DNA of 22,060 bases from a virus, in IMG/VR virus record IMGVR_UViG_3300029787_003226, positions 1 to 22,060 of that record; one strand, written 5' to 3'. Of this stretch, positions 12,001 to 19,300 are shown one piece after another; within the stretch, counting starts at the first letter, position 1, and each line of letters opens with the position of its first letter. The position numbers and the translations under genes are program-made. The notes under the pieces are model-generated. The model was not told the DNA's origin. It made no database searches and saw only the letters and a list, made by a program, of their open reading frames with translations.

Positions 12001-12739
12001 CAATACCAGCAACGGATGATACGTAAACACGACCACCATTGTCAGCAGTAGCAACGTCGTATACAAACTTGGTAGTAGCAACTCTGTTATTCTGTGTCTG
12101 TCTTGGTGGGTTATCAGCAGTAGGATAGTATATTGTACCAAAGTCAGCAGCAGTTGGGTCTGTCTCTTCAAAGTTAATTAAATTAGGACCTCTGAGGTCT
12201 AGTCCTTTAGTTACAAACTCGTTAGTAACGTCTAGGTTTCTAATTTGAGCAGTATCTGAGATGATAGATCTTGTAGTTCTTATCTGTCCTTCAACGTCAA
12301 GGTCAAACTCAGGGTTGGTGTTGTTGATACCAACACGAACGTTACCTGTACTACTCTTGGTTACGAATATAGCGTCTTCTTCGTCAGCACCTGAACCGAT
12401 ACTGAACTCCATTTTATCTGAAGCATTGATTACTAATGATCTGACACTTCTGTATGATATAGTTGTGGCAGCAGCAATAAAGTTAGTACCTGTGCCTGTT
12501 ATTGAAAATGTATCTTCGTCTACTACAGTTATTGTATAATTTCCAGCCGCAAAAGTCCTTAACAGGTCATCAGAACCTGGTTTTACATATAATTCATCGT
12601 TGTCGTTTAGCTTGTGTGCTATTGATGTGACAGTAACGATGCCATTAGCTCTACCGTACGTAGCACTCGTCCACGGTCCCTGTGGAACTTTACCAGTACC
12701 TTCTATACGTTGTTGCGAAGAACTCTGCCTAAGTGTCAT
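1..12739 (-). CDS. Giant tail-fibre-like virion protein, at least 4,246 residues, C-terminus outside window
   Basis: ATG at 12739 (MTLRQSSSQQRIEG) follows TGGATTAAAAG, with GGA seven bases before it. The frame has no stop in any line I checked and is still open at base 2. Parts by residue: 131-145 VGINNTNPEFDVEG; about 237-480 beta-helix entry (GRVYVSS, PVRTIKKAAQIA, CSLIGDNLRRVIL); about 520-690 HGL..G..YY repeats; 1075-1356 helical C-I-D-D/GGN repeats; 1406-2246 an array of Cys...HxYPR units; 2247-2483 more helical repeats; about 2560-2700 a second beta-helix segment (SPYIQNASLISFLG, NDGYTQLVSVFVIFGG); about 2910 LPTQAAVKDYITNKLG; 3130-3520 GxGYT repeats; 3700-4246 fibre motifs (KLDGNEGAFYQNA, KIWHSENDG, VWHAGNDGVNSQLDAHYVDG, GRIGIGDSNPG). 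The last region is the kind that precedes fibre tips in cyanophages. Probable role: long adhesive tail fibre. Confidence 0.93.
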   Translation of the reverse strand, partial: MTLRQSSSQQRIEGTGKVPQGPWTSATYGRANGIVTVTSIAHKLNDNDELYVKPGSDDLLRTFAAGNYTITVVDEDTFSITGTGTNFIAAATTISYRSVRSLVINASDKMEFSIGSGADEEDAIFVTKSSTGNVRVGINNTNPEFDLDVEGQIRTTRSIISDTAQIRNLDVTNEFVTKGLDLRGPNLINFEETDPTAADFGTIYYPTADNPPRQTQNNRVATTKFVYDVATADNGGRVYVSSVAGIGDDANDGRSAAKPVRTIKKAAQIAYSLQQDTQTPEYVSIICSGGDYVEDNPISLPFNCSLIGDNLRRVILRPLNMDRHMIKASNETYCAGVVFRDHLDANGSPDFTWKFAYVFDDKQRLMYEPDLEPFEFSPGLENKGRNIFAITFENHTGDNTTLLVGYAVEGGSSSSRAIIETVTFTGPQASPYSSGTITVLMSDDESTFQLAERLYYADVYANIVKTGASPSDSLDVADRESQRPETEVIKHQRYQWVINSETETLRFDGSNATIVDATTNQITVPLHRLNTGFKVEYAVQNEGGTAPSGLVTGTTYFVRSIDENTLELYDTAANALNIQTTTGRRDLGDPGTGDEHTLFTSRISVKDNTFYFPKHGLFTGNGAYYRSSKAGDIGGLTNNGLYYVYKIDDNYFQLAQTQADATNTDISGADAPVILSITGVGKGYHRLEKALNVVDISQINTDLATQQQYLGIAFEVTGASRTIEGIPFVGHDYEKGQEVQIYGLPYTAIDFGSSASATFTQAATTLTVTVANTDPSKLSALWPQLVTLAPTNGLGVGVHITFDAGTHQDKSFHIATYKTGTLAQAQSDFATILGGSSNLGCGVARYNSSTNEVYFVIRASDSATRSGNCNVLDNLGDFNGRKYVTHRIERADGYSLKFAIRGSCSKIATDFDPSGDQQVCSATNYALMSLRNSPYAFEKVEFGADFKEMSKQRDGAETINNNLDFIALESYAHVKKANNAGTSATFTRTGTYTCSGDVMTIVCPRGHAVFAKNAYSMTFSGATPDGSVLVDDVADHRTATVILSGASTDSGTVVITVPAPWQTPNSVPPVDRSADGTSLILANKQFIAQEAVDRMLAANPSYQVPTGSQACIDDIVDYCEAMGYNLAYGGNDQVWDGAKYYVDGSHVVGEENESVETFNHARDIAIQIMRNEVVTVQGGHGLTQIRDITITPDAAGSGQGNKHADARNLIWANRQFIADVAVGRMNADFGFEVANNKVVDAHDLLIANKDFIAKEAYAWELAEDPTLHVPTGNGQDCIDDIADIVDAIAFNVQHGGNNKVWKAAEYYVGTPHLDDEEFQSVRCIEHAREICKLVIANNEVVVRGDHGETQTFDLTITHDSSNSAGRYTDADCTDVRASIDTLFEIIHSAILNDSLNQIKKTTPRTFNVPSPQKRTAQDAVYNPATGLMTVTVNTDVKQVSAASFTPASGLLELNIGSHTLTTSDSIRIKTGSLNFRCDLDGQATDHYYPRTTIDTSTITTGTTYNPVTGAMSVTTTVGHGLTDGDWIRFKENSITWDCAVGTGSHSYPRDTDPVSGKWLQVSNTGGLTFDVNVGISSNTSAHTFVSAVANGLEKKRDRAYEQDLAITAVSGSTITVNVGASSDTSTHVFQNALSDAVILSHGVTVGKYLKIATDSMTWTCDMDDGNTTHTYPRASDPANGDGWSPVVAVGVNTIDINVGPTTVDGYDVRDAAYNPTTGIMTANIGTNNFGVGQYMRLAPDSLGFTCTQDGNVSTKYYPRSALDTDTVESANYQPSTGVMIITASNHGLQNGDQVKFATDSITFTCLEDNNGTNHSYPRATDYANDRWLTVSSVSTNNFSVQVLGIGNIPSTNTTSHTFVSATTNGMSIKKDPLYDTAVEITAISDSTLTATNAVYVPTEGKITITSANHGLREDSMVKFADDSITFTCDHDSNATNHSYPRAERKKFTVTDATYNTATGIVTCTFANHGMLKGEYIKVKDNALSFSCTHGDQSTKTYPRSTDPISGKFIPLTAVSTDTFSFKSLDIVPSTNTTVHTFVSAVTDGIIQKDPDSNEFRHVQVVDADTFNVCIATSSNETTHSFVSATANGITVKDTTISFQTLPVTPSTNTTDHTFVPNTGITPTDAAYNPTTGWMTLTKTSHGLVAGDYVKVDQGGVTFTCAQDSNVTNHAYPRPGDPIFNKSVKIERVTNDTFEINVLQGTDPTNTTAHTFVSALTGCINRVVVKSGGDFPHRFISATANGVEVSGTNDDCKDDVVDILQVVSWNLAMGGNDFTYDAANMYVTGAHLEGEEHHSIYALREAQKVAIEVFQNQDVTTGGHTSLAQVKDLTITQDTGLPICNVVISSITTLMNIVEVAIDTGSLSSVSRTLSYTNRCADVASSITTLTGIITQAIGTTGSPGNLQGITRTYPIADDQCIDDVRHVLRSWMYDLRYGGNKKTLEAASKYILGTNINYVNNEVAQTRAVYQKAKDMAVLAIRNQLPEAKFTSIIPFHNASSTVDINKPECGAAITALTALHTILDNALATPTSLASVTLTEPSTLLKDDSGLKKVPMLGDLLDLPVIEASPYIQNASLISFLGASGAEIDGNKVAEPNVPRPGVYQDANGRERATFPRQGKSMVANAFTIISVGGGIGYNILNDGYTQLVSVFVIFGGDGVVVQSGGYASLTNSASNFGTRALKATGFRSTAYEFDIGTVTNVINQTDNNGAQTGRQIIEVGGTTLTNFPIEDYIIKFDGYTNTDPAKEYFILGVEKLSGSIGTQVTANVTTNDGLGLDLNETATGNQIAFSQGNLDTLVGKTIRFHRPSVCNSSSHTWEYCGAGDTYLALPQNGGVGIPANEAVEEAFGQVYTSGTNEFGDFKVGDFVTIFNRTGSISFVGTVSISELSSIKIVGGSITITGFSDSDELGGAFASDSLLPTQAAVKDYITNKLGPYLNQPFSTNAVPSALVQLTTSGKINIEQIPALRPFNITSVASTAERLGIEDASAGDIAIETTSTSFTFAPAAVDTVNNYITIVGHGLATGDILTYFQGTANIGNLADGAQYYVIVHSVGANTTDYIKLATSLSDAQAGTARNLASQGSGTHTLRTEGAAISYILENDLDSMFIAFTPDATLAFTNSELVTGSASGAQGIITNYDQGVVRDILVDETGAGYTGPPGITISAPGGSGTQATATCTVVNGQVSTVSITNKGSGYFSQPTVTFTAAPTGGTTATAQGNVARIEARLQVDLANNIKFSNVDFMQDETNSTVATGTYVHDTYDITVTETNHGFSQGDIVFLQFTSGSSPSGFYDTTPVNANEYKVTAAISLLTSGNYERKKIVDVIRTVNTSANDAANWTQLSSTNIDASNIVAGTIDPERLADTGTANSFTFLRGDSSYQNVIQSIKFSTSDCMVGESSLSDTSYIEKVDITVAGSGYTVGTYQNIPMLGGNVSIANAGVARATYTVADVTTGGIIASTSNLNQTPESYTASTTFDVNASTTTGAGLGAQIRFVTDGNGTLSVDLILDGGSGYLGGDTLTFDGPLFGGTVQQPVDITVSTLTSSQAFGVVTSVSVVTPGTGYNGDFLLTVPNELGTPSQAATLNARKGVQPRYFGNSSIDIRKANKLTPTTLQAGGSVFGNYGITKFRKNRAEQALGDQTEGGFIVTDNGEVSIDQGAGSKLNADKLDGNEGAFYQNASNLVEGVIDPQRLANTTYNISISGTADFANVLFAETTAPSSANANLVSAANVGAQLALRSNNVNGIPTDAGGDRNGTLTFRRSATGNSVAQLAFSATDNIYLRGNSDLGTVYGNWAKIWHSENDGPPDVNEPRRGTLPGPNADFLDNQQGLWYQQGYNIHDQRTVGVLGDGALPTLLGRDKFVANNFYVVSSGEKYQLYIPNFFAATGANPAGNISAGGTYIIYADDAAINNIGTITIDPGGIVETDDTTVDAKYTVVTGSITFVGAYGNKDIRVFGPNPGSKWTVTSSNLLTTGASQVFALSNTETGALFEMGRAGIVGTPQFDVRSGGLSNDYDVRFEFSGGNSTNGNGLMDIASSSVTINSNTVWHAGNDGVNSQLDAHYVDGYTQNSANVANTLVRRTGSNDINISDLYADQGVFGNTGTTILQLADGNGIFLGKATTNVLSLKGKQNGNVGYMRFGNDSNSFGYNGTYLSYNNVYFRNGRIGIGDSNPGVSLQSTQDAIFGTSGRSANTYVRALAGDSYQAGFEAFGSNQGTGYLFVGQSISYGGGIAYNGDNSPASFGSESGDDI
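4650..5062 (-). other. Second beta-helix segment of the giant protein
   Basis: This covers residues about 2560-2700: SPYIQNASLISFLGASGAEI, then PRPGVYQDANGRERATFPRQ, GKSMVANAFTIISVGGGIGY, NDGYTQLVSVFVIFGGDGVV and GGYASLTNSASNFGTRALKA. In the phage proteins I remember, this motif string follows directly after the entry segment of the beta-helix, but here about 2,000 residues separate them. Confidence 0.65.
5290..5997 (-). repeat. Helical C(I/K)DD/GGN repeats, copies 3 and 4
   Basis: Copy 3 (about 5997-5740) reads CKDDVVDILQVVSWNLAMGG, YDAANMYV, HLEGEEHHSI and ends GGHTSLAQVKDLTIT. Copy 4 (about 5500-5290) reads CIDDVRHVLRSWMYDLRYGG and AASKYILG, without the EE..S helix. Both lack the ANKxFIA first half seen in copies 1 and 2. 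They lie on the other side of the HxYPR array. Confidence 0.75.
6000..8520 (-). repeat. Array of at least eight Cys...HxYPR beta repeats
   Basis: The units read Y.P.TG.MT.T...HGL..GD.(V/I)(K/R), then (F/W)xC, 6-10 residues, and (H/K)xYPR. YPR copies lie near 8270, 8094, 7725, 7463, 7283, 6915, 6745 and 6224. Interleaved are about eight HTFVSA.(A/T)NG segments (near 7990, 7855, 7160, 6635, 6505, 6395, 6105 and 6040). Copies differ in sequence and order, so this is old duplication with loss. The array covers about residues 1406-2246 of the giant protein. Confidence 0.85.
8670..9515 (-). repeat. Helical CIDD/GGN repeats, copies 1 and 2, plus a half copy
   Basis: Two full units lie at 9515-9180 and 9015-8670, with a half unit at about 9120-9030. 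The unit reads ANKxFIAxEA, then VPTG...CIDDI, N(L/V)xxGGN, VW..A.YYV, H...EE..SV and a HAR helix, ending with a beta stretch GGHGLTQIRDITIT or its equivalent. The composition predicts alpha helices inside an otherwise beta-rich fibre. A diverged FIALESYAHVKKA at about 9845-9805 may be a remnant of another first half. Confidence 0.8.
11300..12033 (-). other. First beta-helix segment of the giant protein
   Basis: This covers residues about 237-480. It shows GRVYVSSVAGIGDDANDGRS, then PVRTIKKAAQIAYSL, GGDYVEDNPISLPFNCSLIG and RRVILRPLNMDRHMIKASN, the rungs seen at the start of beta-helix domains in marine phage fibres. It runs into longer strands (NIFAITFENHTGDNTTLLVG) before AERLYYADVYANIVKTG. 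The usual continuation (SPYIQN...) is not here but near residue 2560. Confidence 0.65.
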
Positions 12740-12752
12740 CTTTTAATCCAGT

Positions 12753-13292
12753 TTAATCTGTTGATACTCTTGTGATATCTATGATACCAATCCACTTCAC
12801 AGTCGATGTTGTTGAAACAGCCTCAACATCAAAACTAAAATAAGCACCGCCTCCTATTTGGAAAGCGACGGGGGTGATAGTCCAAGTCTCTACGCCAGGT
12901 AGATGTTCATGTATTACATTCTCAAATTGTGCTTGGAGGGTGGGTACACCGTTTGTGTCCACTGTGATCACAGCGTCAAACTGTGATGCCATAACATATA
13001 TGTTATTATTTACCTCTTGTCCAAATACCTTTGCCTTCACAAATGCCACACTATTGTGACCTAGGGGAGGTGTATTGGATGAAGTGTTTGTGCTTCCATC
13101 AAAACTTAAACGAAGCAAGTTGTTAGCTGGGTCTGTCGTTCTCTTACTAATGAAGATGTCATTTGATGCATCGGTAAAATCATCAGCAACCATGTGAATT
13201 GCTGAGATGTTCTTCAGTTCAAGACTAGGATTTAAAACCTCAGTCGAACCTACTCCGAACCCGCCTATTGATGAGAAATTTTTTGTTGCCAT
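12753..13292 (-). CDS. 179-residue phage structural protein of unknown fold
   Basis: It runs from ATG at 13292 to TAA at 12755-12753, with GAAGGT upstream and a late promoter in the 23-base gap before it. The protein starts MATKNFSSIGGFGVGSTEVL, then alternates short strands (LLRLSFDGS, NNIYVMASQFDAVITVDTNG, GGAYFSFDVEAVS) and ends KWIGIIDITRVSTD. There is no cysteine, signal peptide or membrane segment. The pattern suggests one compact beta-sandwich. I recall similar small proteins with an FGVGS start between large structural genes of T4-like cyanophages, but know no function. The giant gene follows after 13 bases, so the two are probably co-transcribed. It could be a fibre-tip or adaptor subunit; this is a guess from position. 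Confidence 0.92.
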   Translation of the reverse strand: MATKNFSSIGGFGVGSTEVLNPSLELKNISAIHMVADDFTDASNDIFISKRTTDPANNLLRLSFDGSTNTSSNTPPLGHNSVAFVKAKVFGQEVNNNIYVMASQFDAVITVDTNGVPTLQAQFENVIHEHLPGVETWTITPVAFQIGGGAYFSFDVEAVSTTSTVKWIGIIDITRVSTD

Positions 13293-13303
13293 TGTATAGG
13301 GTT

Positions 13304-13309
13304 ACCTTC
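13304..13309 (-). promoter_or_regulatory. Ribosome binding site of the 179-residue gene
   Basis: GAAGGT on the minus strand ends 11 bases before the ATG at 13292. The spacing is slightly long but this is the best Shine-Dalgarno in the window. If transcription starts near 13307, only AGGT would remain at the very 5' end of the leader. Confidence 0.5.
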
Positions 13310-13312
13310 GAT

Positions 13313-13320
13313 TATTTATA
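13313..13320 (-). promoter_or_regulatory. T4-type late promoter TATAAATA
   Basis: The minus strand reads TATAAATA from 13320 to 13313, an exact match to the T4 late-promoter consensus recognised by gp55-like sigma with gp33 and the clamp. It overlaps the TAA stop of the upstream fibre gene and lies 20 bases before the ATG of the 179-residue gene. The T4 spacing places +1 near 13307, giving a leader of about 15 bases. It would drive the 179-residue gene and probably the giant gene after it. Confidence 0.75.
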
Positions 13321-16300
13321 CCTTAACTTTAGTTGTAGTGTACCTTCCTGTGAAAGTAGTTGAACTAGAAGCTTGAGATGACTTCGCTAATGTAATTTGT
13401 ACAGAGTCACCGTTAAGGTTTACTGACGCATCCATCAAATCATTATCAGATGTAATGGAGTTTGTAATGGTAGCATGTGCCACTGTGCCTGATGCTCCAC
13501 ATATAGATGTGACTTCAAACATATGAACTTTACCATCATTACTTTCAAGAGTAATAAGTGTCTTAGCACCCTTGTATGATGTCTTATCAAACTGTGCGAT
13601 GTTCACAGTAGTTGTGAATGAAGGTATAGATCCTCCTTCCACTCTTGCTGAATCTAACTCTACAAATGTAGCAGTAGAATCTAGAACTGTTAGGTAGCTT
13701 GTTGCTCCACCAGCATTGTAAGTCCTATTGACTTTAAGACTTGCTTCTGCTCCAGTAGAATCCAATGACAAGAATTGCTTGTCACTGTTCATATTGAAAC
13801 GAAGTTCATTCTGTAAAGCACTGATCTTACCGTGAGCAACGTCAGCATTACTCAACGTCTCTACAGTAAATGTTACGTCAGTACCAGCACCACCACCAAG
13901 AAGACCACCACCAATGGTGATAACTTCATTGATCTCAAAGTTAATACCACCAGAGTTAATGGTGATAGATGAGATAGTACCATTCGCATCAGTTACGATG
14001 TCAAATGTAGCACCAGATCCTGCGAACTCTGATACACCAGCAACTCCAGTGAATGTAGATGATAAGTCATATGCTGCTGCGGTAGCATTGAATGTGCCAG
14101 GATTAGCACCTAATGTACCGTCAGTAAAGGTAGCAATAGTACCTGCTACTAACTGGTTCTTCATAAAGAATCCACCAGTTATCTCAGCGTCTTTACTTCC
14201 TCTTACCTTGAATAGTGATGTTCCTTTTCTTTGTACGTCTAATGTATCTTGTCCTACAGTACCATTAATAGAAAGAGTACCGTTGACATCCATCAACTTA
14301 GCAGTTCTTATTGTAAACTTGTCTTTATCGAGTGATAGGTTATTGATACCTTCAGCATAAAACTCGAATGTATCTTCGTCAGAGCCAGGTGTTGTTTCAG
14401 TTAATATGTAAGTATCTTGGTCAACGTCACGTACACCACCAAGTGATACGTAGTCGATACCATTGTATCCTTCAAACTGTGATGTTGAAGTATTATATCT
14501 GATACCACCAAGGTAGGTGTCATCAGCAGGAGGTCTATTGTTTGTGTCACCAACTGGAACTATAAGAGTACCAGTAGTATCCATCTTGATATTTCTAGCA
14601 GGACCAGGTTTGAAACTTAAACCAGAACCAGCTACGTCAGTGATGATAACTGTTTGAGCAGCATCAGTTCCTATGATAGCGGAGTCAAGGACTACTGTGT
14701 CACCACTTACATAATCCTTACCAGATGCGTTAATAACAACCGATGTAATAGAACTACTTGTGACTGTGACATCAACGGTAGCACCTGTTCCTTTTCCAGT
14801 TCCTGTGGATGTGACAGCAACAGCAGTGAATGTACCATCAGTAAATGTAGTACCACTTCCAGATGTATCTAATGTTAATATTTCTCCGAATGATTTTACA
14901 ACACCCTGTGCTACGTTAGATATCTCAGTATCTGTAATTCTTGATCTGCCATTTGCTTGAATATAACCGAGTGACTCTACATTACCTTTGTCCATCTCTA
15001 CCTTTAAGGCAGTAGCTGAACCATTCATTATCTTGAAGTCTCTATCAACAGCACCTGTAAATGTTACTCCACCAGCTCCTTTCGGTGTTAGTGTTAGATC
15101 TACGTCAGCGTTAGTACCAATCGCTTGGATAGATGCGTCATTGTTAATCTGTAGACCTACCTGAGCAGTACCAGTGATGATAGTTGCGTTGGCAGTATCA
15201 ACTTTGAATACAGGACTAGCAGTTGTTGAGTCAACACCAACTTGGAAGTCATTACCTATATTGAATGATGTACCATATACTGCTCTCTCTACACCAGCTA
15301 TTGCTATACCAAACTCATCAGGATTTTTATGGAAGAAACCTGTGGTCTGAGAAGTTACAAAGTTTAGACTTGGGGCAGCAGCTGTACCGTCAGCAAGATT
15401 TGCTGTTACGTTTGTGAGTGCTACGTTACCTACAGTCTGTGTTATATCTCCAACTAGAGTTAAATTACCTGTCTGTGCTGTGTCACCTGTTACTGTTTGG
15501 TTAGCAGTTGTTGTTATTGTGTCAACAGCAGCATCGTCACCAAAGGACATGTTGCCTTTAACAACTAAGTCACCGTCAGCAGTGATGTTACCAGATGTTG
15601 TTATATGTCCGAACTCACCTTCTACTTGGAAGACTGTTGCTTGCTTACCAACACTAATTGTACCTTCATAGAGAGTTGGGTCTTTAGTACCAGCTAACTT
15701 GAAAGCATCAGATATTAACGCACCGTCATGTGTAAACTCAAATCTATCAGCACTTGTGACCGCACCTACTGTTAGAGCAAATGGGTTACCTGTTGTAGCA
15801 GGTCCTGACTCATTACCGTTTACTCTTGGTAGTAATGTTTGTCCTACGTTATATCCAAATCCACCTTCATTGACAGTTACGTCTCTAATAAAACCAACCT
15901 TAGTAACAGTGTATTGGAATCCTGAACCACTACCACCAATATCTGCAGCATCAGCACTTAATACATCACCTACAGTGTAAGGTCCTCCAGTCAAACTTAT
16001 ATTTTCTACAGTACTAACAACAAGATTATTACCACTTAAAGTAAATATAAAGTTTGATCCAGCACCACCTAATTCCTGAGCAGTTGCTGATACTTGATCA
16101 CCAACAAAATAGTTTTCACCTTGTGCGTTACTCTTAACTACAGTTACTACACCACCAGCTACAGTAACATCTAAGGATAATCCTGTACCATAATCTCCAG
16201 TTGAACCAGAATTAATTGTGATACTAGCACCCATGTTAGCATGAGTAGAACAAATATAATCTGCTGTTTCACCTGCTACACCAGGTCTTAGTACAACATC

Positions 16301-19300
16301 AGTAAATGCTCCAGCTGTACCTGCTGTGCCTACTGGTATGGCAACGATGTCATTATTTAAAGTCTCACCATCTTCTCTACCAATGAGTAGTGGATGACCA
16401 CTGTTAGAAGTATCACTCTGATCGAAACGATAGGTGTTACCCTCGACCATAGTGATAGCTGCTTGTGTACTGCCATCTATAACGTATACATTATCAGGAG
16501 GAGGTGTACCAGGATTTGATATTACTGTAACTGCGAATGTTTGTGTTGGTACGTTATATGCGTTAACCCCATCATATTGTCCATCTGTATATCCACTACC
16601 TGCGTTTGATATATTTCCTTCCCAACCTGGTATGACGAAATCAGCAGTAGCAACGTTAGTTGGTGCTGTGCCACCACTTACAAAACTAAAGTTTACACCT
16701 GTGTATGTGCCTGGTGTATAAGCACTACCATTATTTGTTATGTTACCAGTCAGTGACTGGATATTTACTGATGTCTCAGCGTCTCCACCAGCTCCACCAA
16801 TCAGTGTTAGTGTAGGAGCAGTGGAGTATCCAACACCTGGACCTGTGATCTCTATTCCAGATAGTCTAGCGTTTCTCTTACTGAAAGATGGTGTTAGAAC
16901 CGCATCAGTAATAGGATCACCACCTGTGATTAGGATTGTAGGATTAAAGTTATAACCTGAACCTATGTTTGTGATATTAACAGCACCGATTGGGTAACCG
17001 ATAGTTGCTGTAGCAGCACCGCCAGATCCTGTTGTGTCAGTAGTGTCATTTGTGACTGATACAGTAGGAGCAGATGTATATCCACTACCTCTGGATCCGA
17101 TAGCGACACTCGCTATAGATCTACCACAATATACTGTGAAAGCAGCAGCTGTTGCTCCAACATCTTCTGAGAATGAAATTGTAGGTAGAGAACTGCCATC
17201 ATATAATGTACCTGGTTCAGTAACGGTGATACCTGTGATTGAACCGCCTGATTCTGTAACAGTAGCAGCTGCGTTAACACCCTTGAATGAATGTGACTCA
17301 CCTGATTCTGAATCAGCTGATGTAGTTAGAGATATAGCAGAACCACCATTGGAAGAAGAAACACCGAAAGTATTTCCTGACTTATTAACGATATAGTAGG
17401 TATTACCTTGTGTTAGACCAATAGCTTCACTACCACCGTTGTTGTCATAAACAACTCTCAATCCATTTATAAATGGGTTATCTGTTATAGTAATTGTAGT
17501 TCCTGATATATCATCAAATGTTCCGAATGATACTGTTTGAGGTTCTTCAATCGTGATAGTTGGAGCTCCAGTATATCCAGATCCACCATCAGCTAAATCA
17601 ATTCTGTTGATTACACCATACTGTTCTAGGACTGCTGTAGCGTCTGGGTTAGTAGTACCCGCAGTAAATCCAATAGTAGGAGGTGAAGTGTAAAGTGATC
17701 CAACGTTGGTTACAGTAACAGTCTTCAGTGAACCATCAGTAGTGTCTATAGTACAGTTTGCCTGACCATTTACAGCAGGGTTGGTGTCTAAAGTTAATGT
17801 CTGTGAACCACCAGTATATCCATCACCTGTTTGAGCAACAGTGATTGTTGATAACTTTTCAGTAGATATGAGAAGGTTCGTATCTGATAATAATCCATAA
17901 GCGTTAAATCCACCTCTTCTTTGTTGTTGTCCTAAGAAAATGTCAATAGAACCAGTCTGAGCAGTGTTAAAACTACCTACCTTATTAGCATCAAAGTATG
18001 CGTTCTCGTTAAATATTACCTCACCGTTAAATGTAATGTCTTCGTTACCAGCTGGGTCAATTAGTAGAGCACCACTTGTTGTAGAGAAAGTGTTACCCGC
18101 TAGTCGTATGTTACCTGTCTCAATATAAGCAGGGAAAATGTTTGTAGTACCAGTGGAGTCAGATAATCCAATACTGGTTGCTTGCTGTGATGATGATGTT
18201 GACTGGAAGTTAACGTTACCTGTCTCTTGGTCAACTAAGAATACTTCACCAACTCTGAAGTCACCTTTCTGGTCAGTAGATGAGTAGAATACTCTACCAC
18301 CATTTGTCTCAACAACTTCATTAGCTTGGTTTGCTAGTGATGTATCATTTGTAAAGTCCTTTCCAGAACCAATGTACATGAAGTTGTGTGCTGATAGAAT
18401 CAGTTTACAACCATTACCATCAGAGACAGCACCCTTAAGACCATAGATGTTAGCAGATGCTATAGACTTAAGTTCACAACCAAAGGCACTGTAGTCTACA
18501 AGTGATACACCTGTAGCTGAGTCACCACCTGATGAACGAACATCCTTTGGAGATGGACTGTCAGAGAATGTACTTGCTTGGTCTGTACCGTTAAAGTGTA
18601 CTAAGAGAACTGTATTAACGTCTATTCCATACTCTGAAGATGGAGCAGTGAAATTACCTGTAAATCTTGCTGTACCATGACTGACTCTAATTTCGTCGAT
18701 ATAACCTGTAAAGAAGTCAGAACCAACTGATCCGTAGTTAGCACCGATGTTTAATGGTTTGGTGCTTCCATAATTATTACTATCTGAATATGTGCCTACT
18801 GAAGTACCATCCACAAACAGTCTTGTAGTACCGTTGTAACGTGCTACAGCGACGTGATGCCATGTGTTGATACTAAGTGTACCTCCACTGATATGTTCTG
18901 TTGTGCCAGAACCAAACTTAACAGTGCCACCATTGTGCCATAACTTTGGTGCTGTATCTGTATTAGATCCAGTACGGAAGTCAAAGATAACATTGTCACC
19001 TGTAAGTGATGAAGCATATACAAATGCTTCTAGAGCAAAGTTTGCTGTACCAAAACCAAAGTCTTCTGAAGTTTCAATACCAATAAAGTCACCAGTACCA
19101 TCAAGTTCTAGTGATGCTGTACCAAATTTCTTAATTGAAGTGTCAAGTCTAGCGTCAGCATTAGGAGTCAGAGTCTTACCTGTCTCTAGTGCTGTAGTAA
19201 ATTGTCCTTCACCTTTTCCTGTTAGGTATATGTAATTACCATCATTTGATGCGATGTTACCATAACCTACCGCTTTCTTATATGTGACATTACCAGATGT

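Noticed and set aside
13914-14360. Plus-strand open frame of 148 codons, and others such as 17034-17396 and 21071-21469
   Set aside because: They lie opposite convincing, repeat-rich minus-strand genes, have no ribosome binding site that I can see, and read as V/P/S-rich low-complexity sequence mirroring the sense codons.
17463-17476. Perfect 14-base palindrome CCATTTATAAATGG
   Set aside because: It encodes NPFING in frame within the fibre gene, has no partner copy and no T-run, so chance is the simplest reading.
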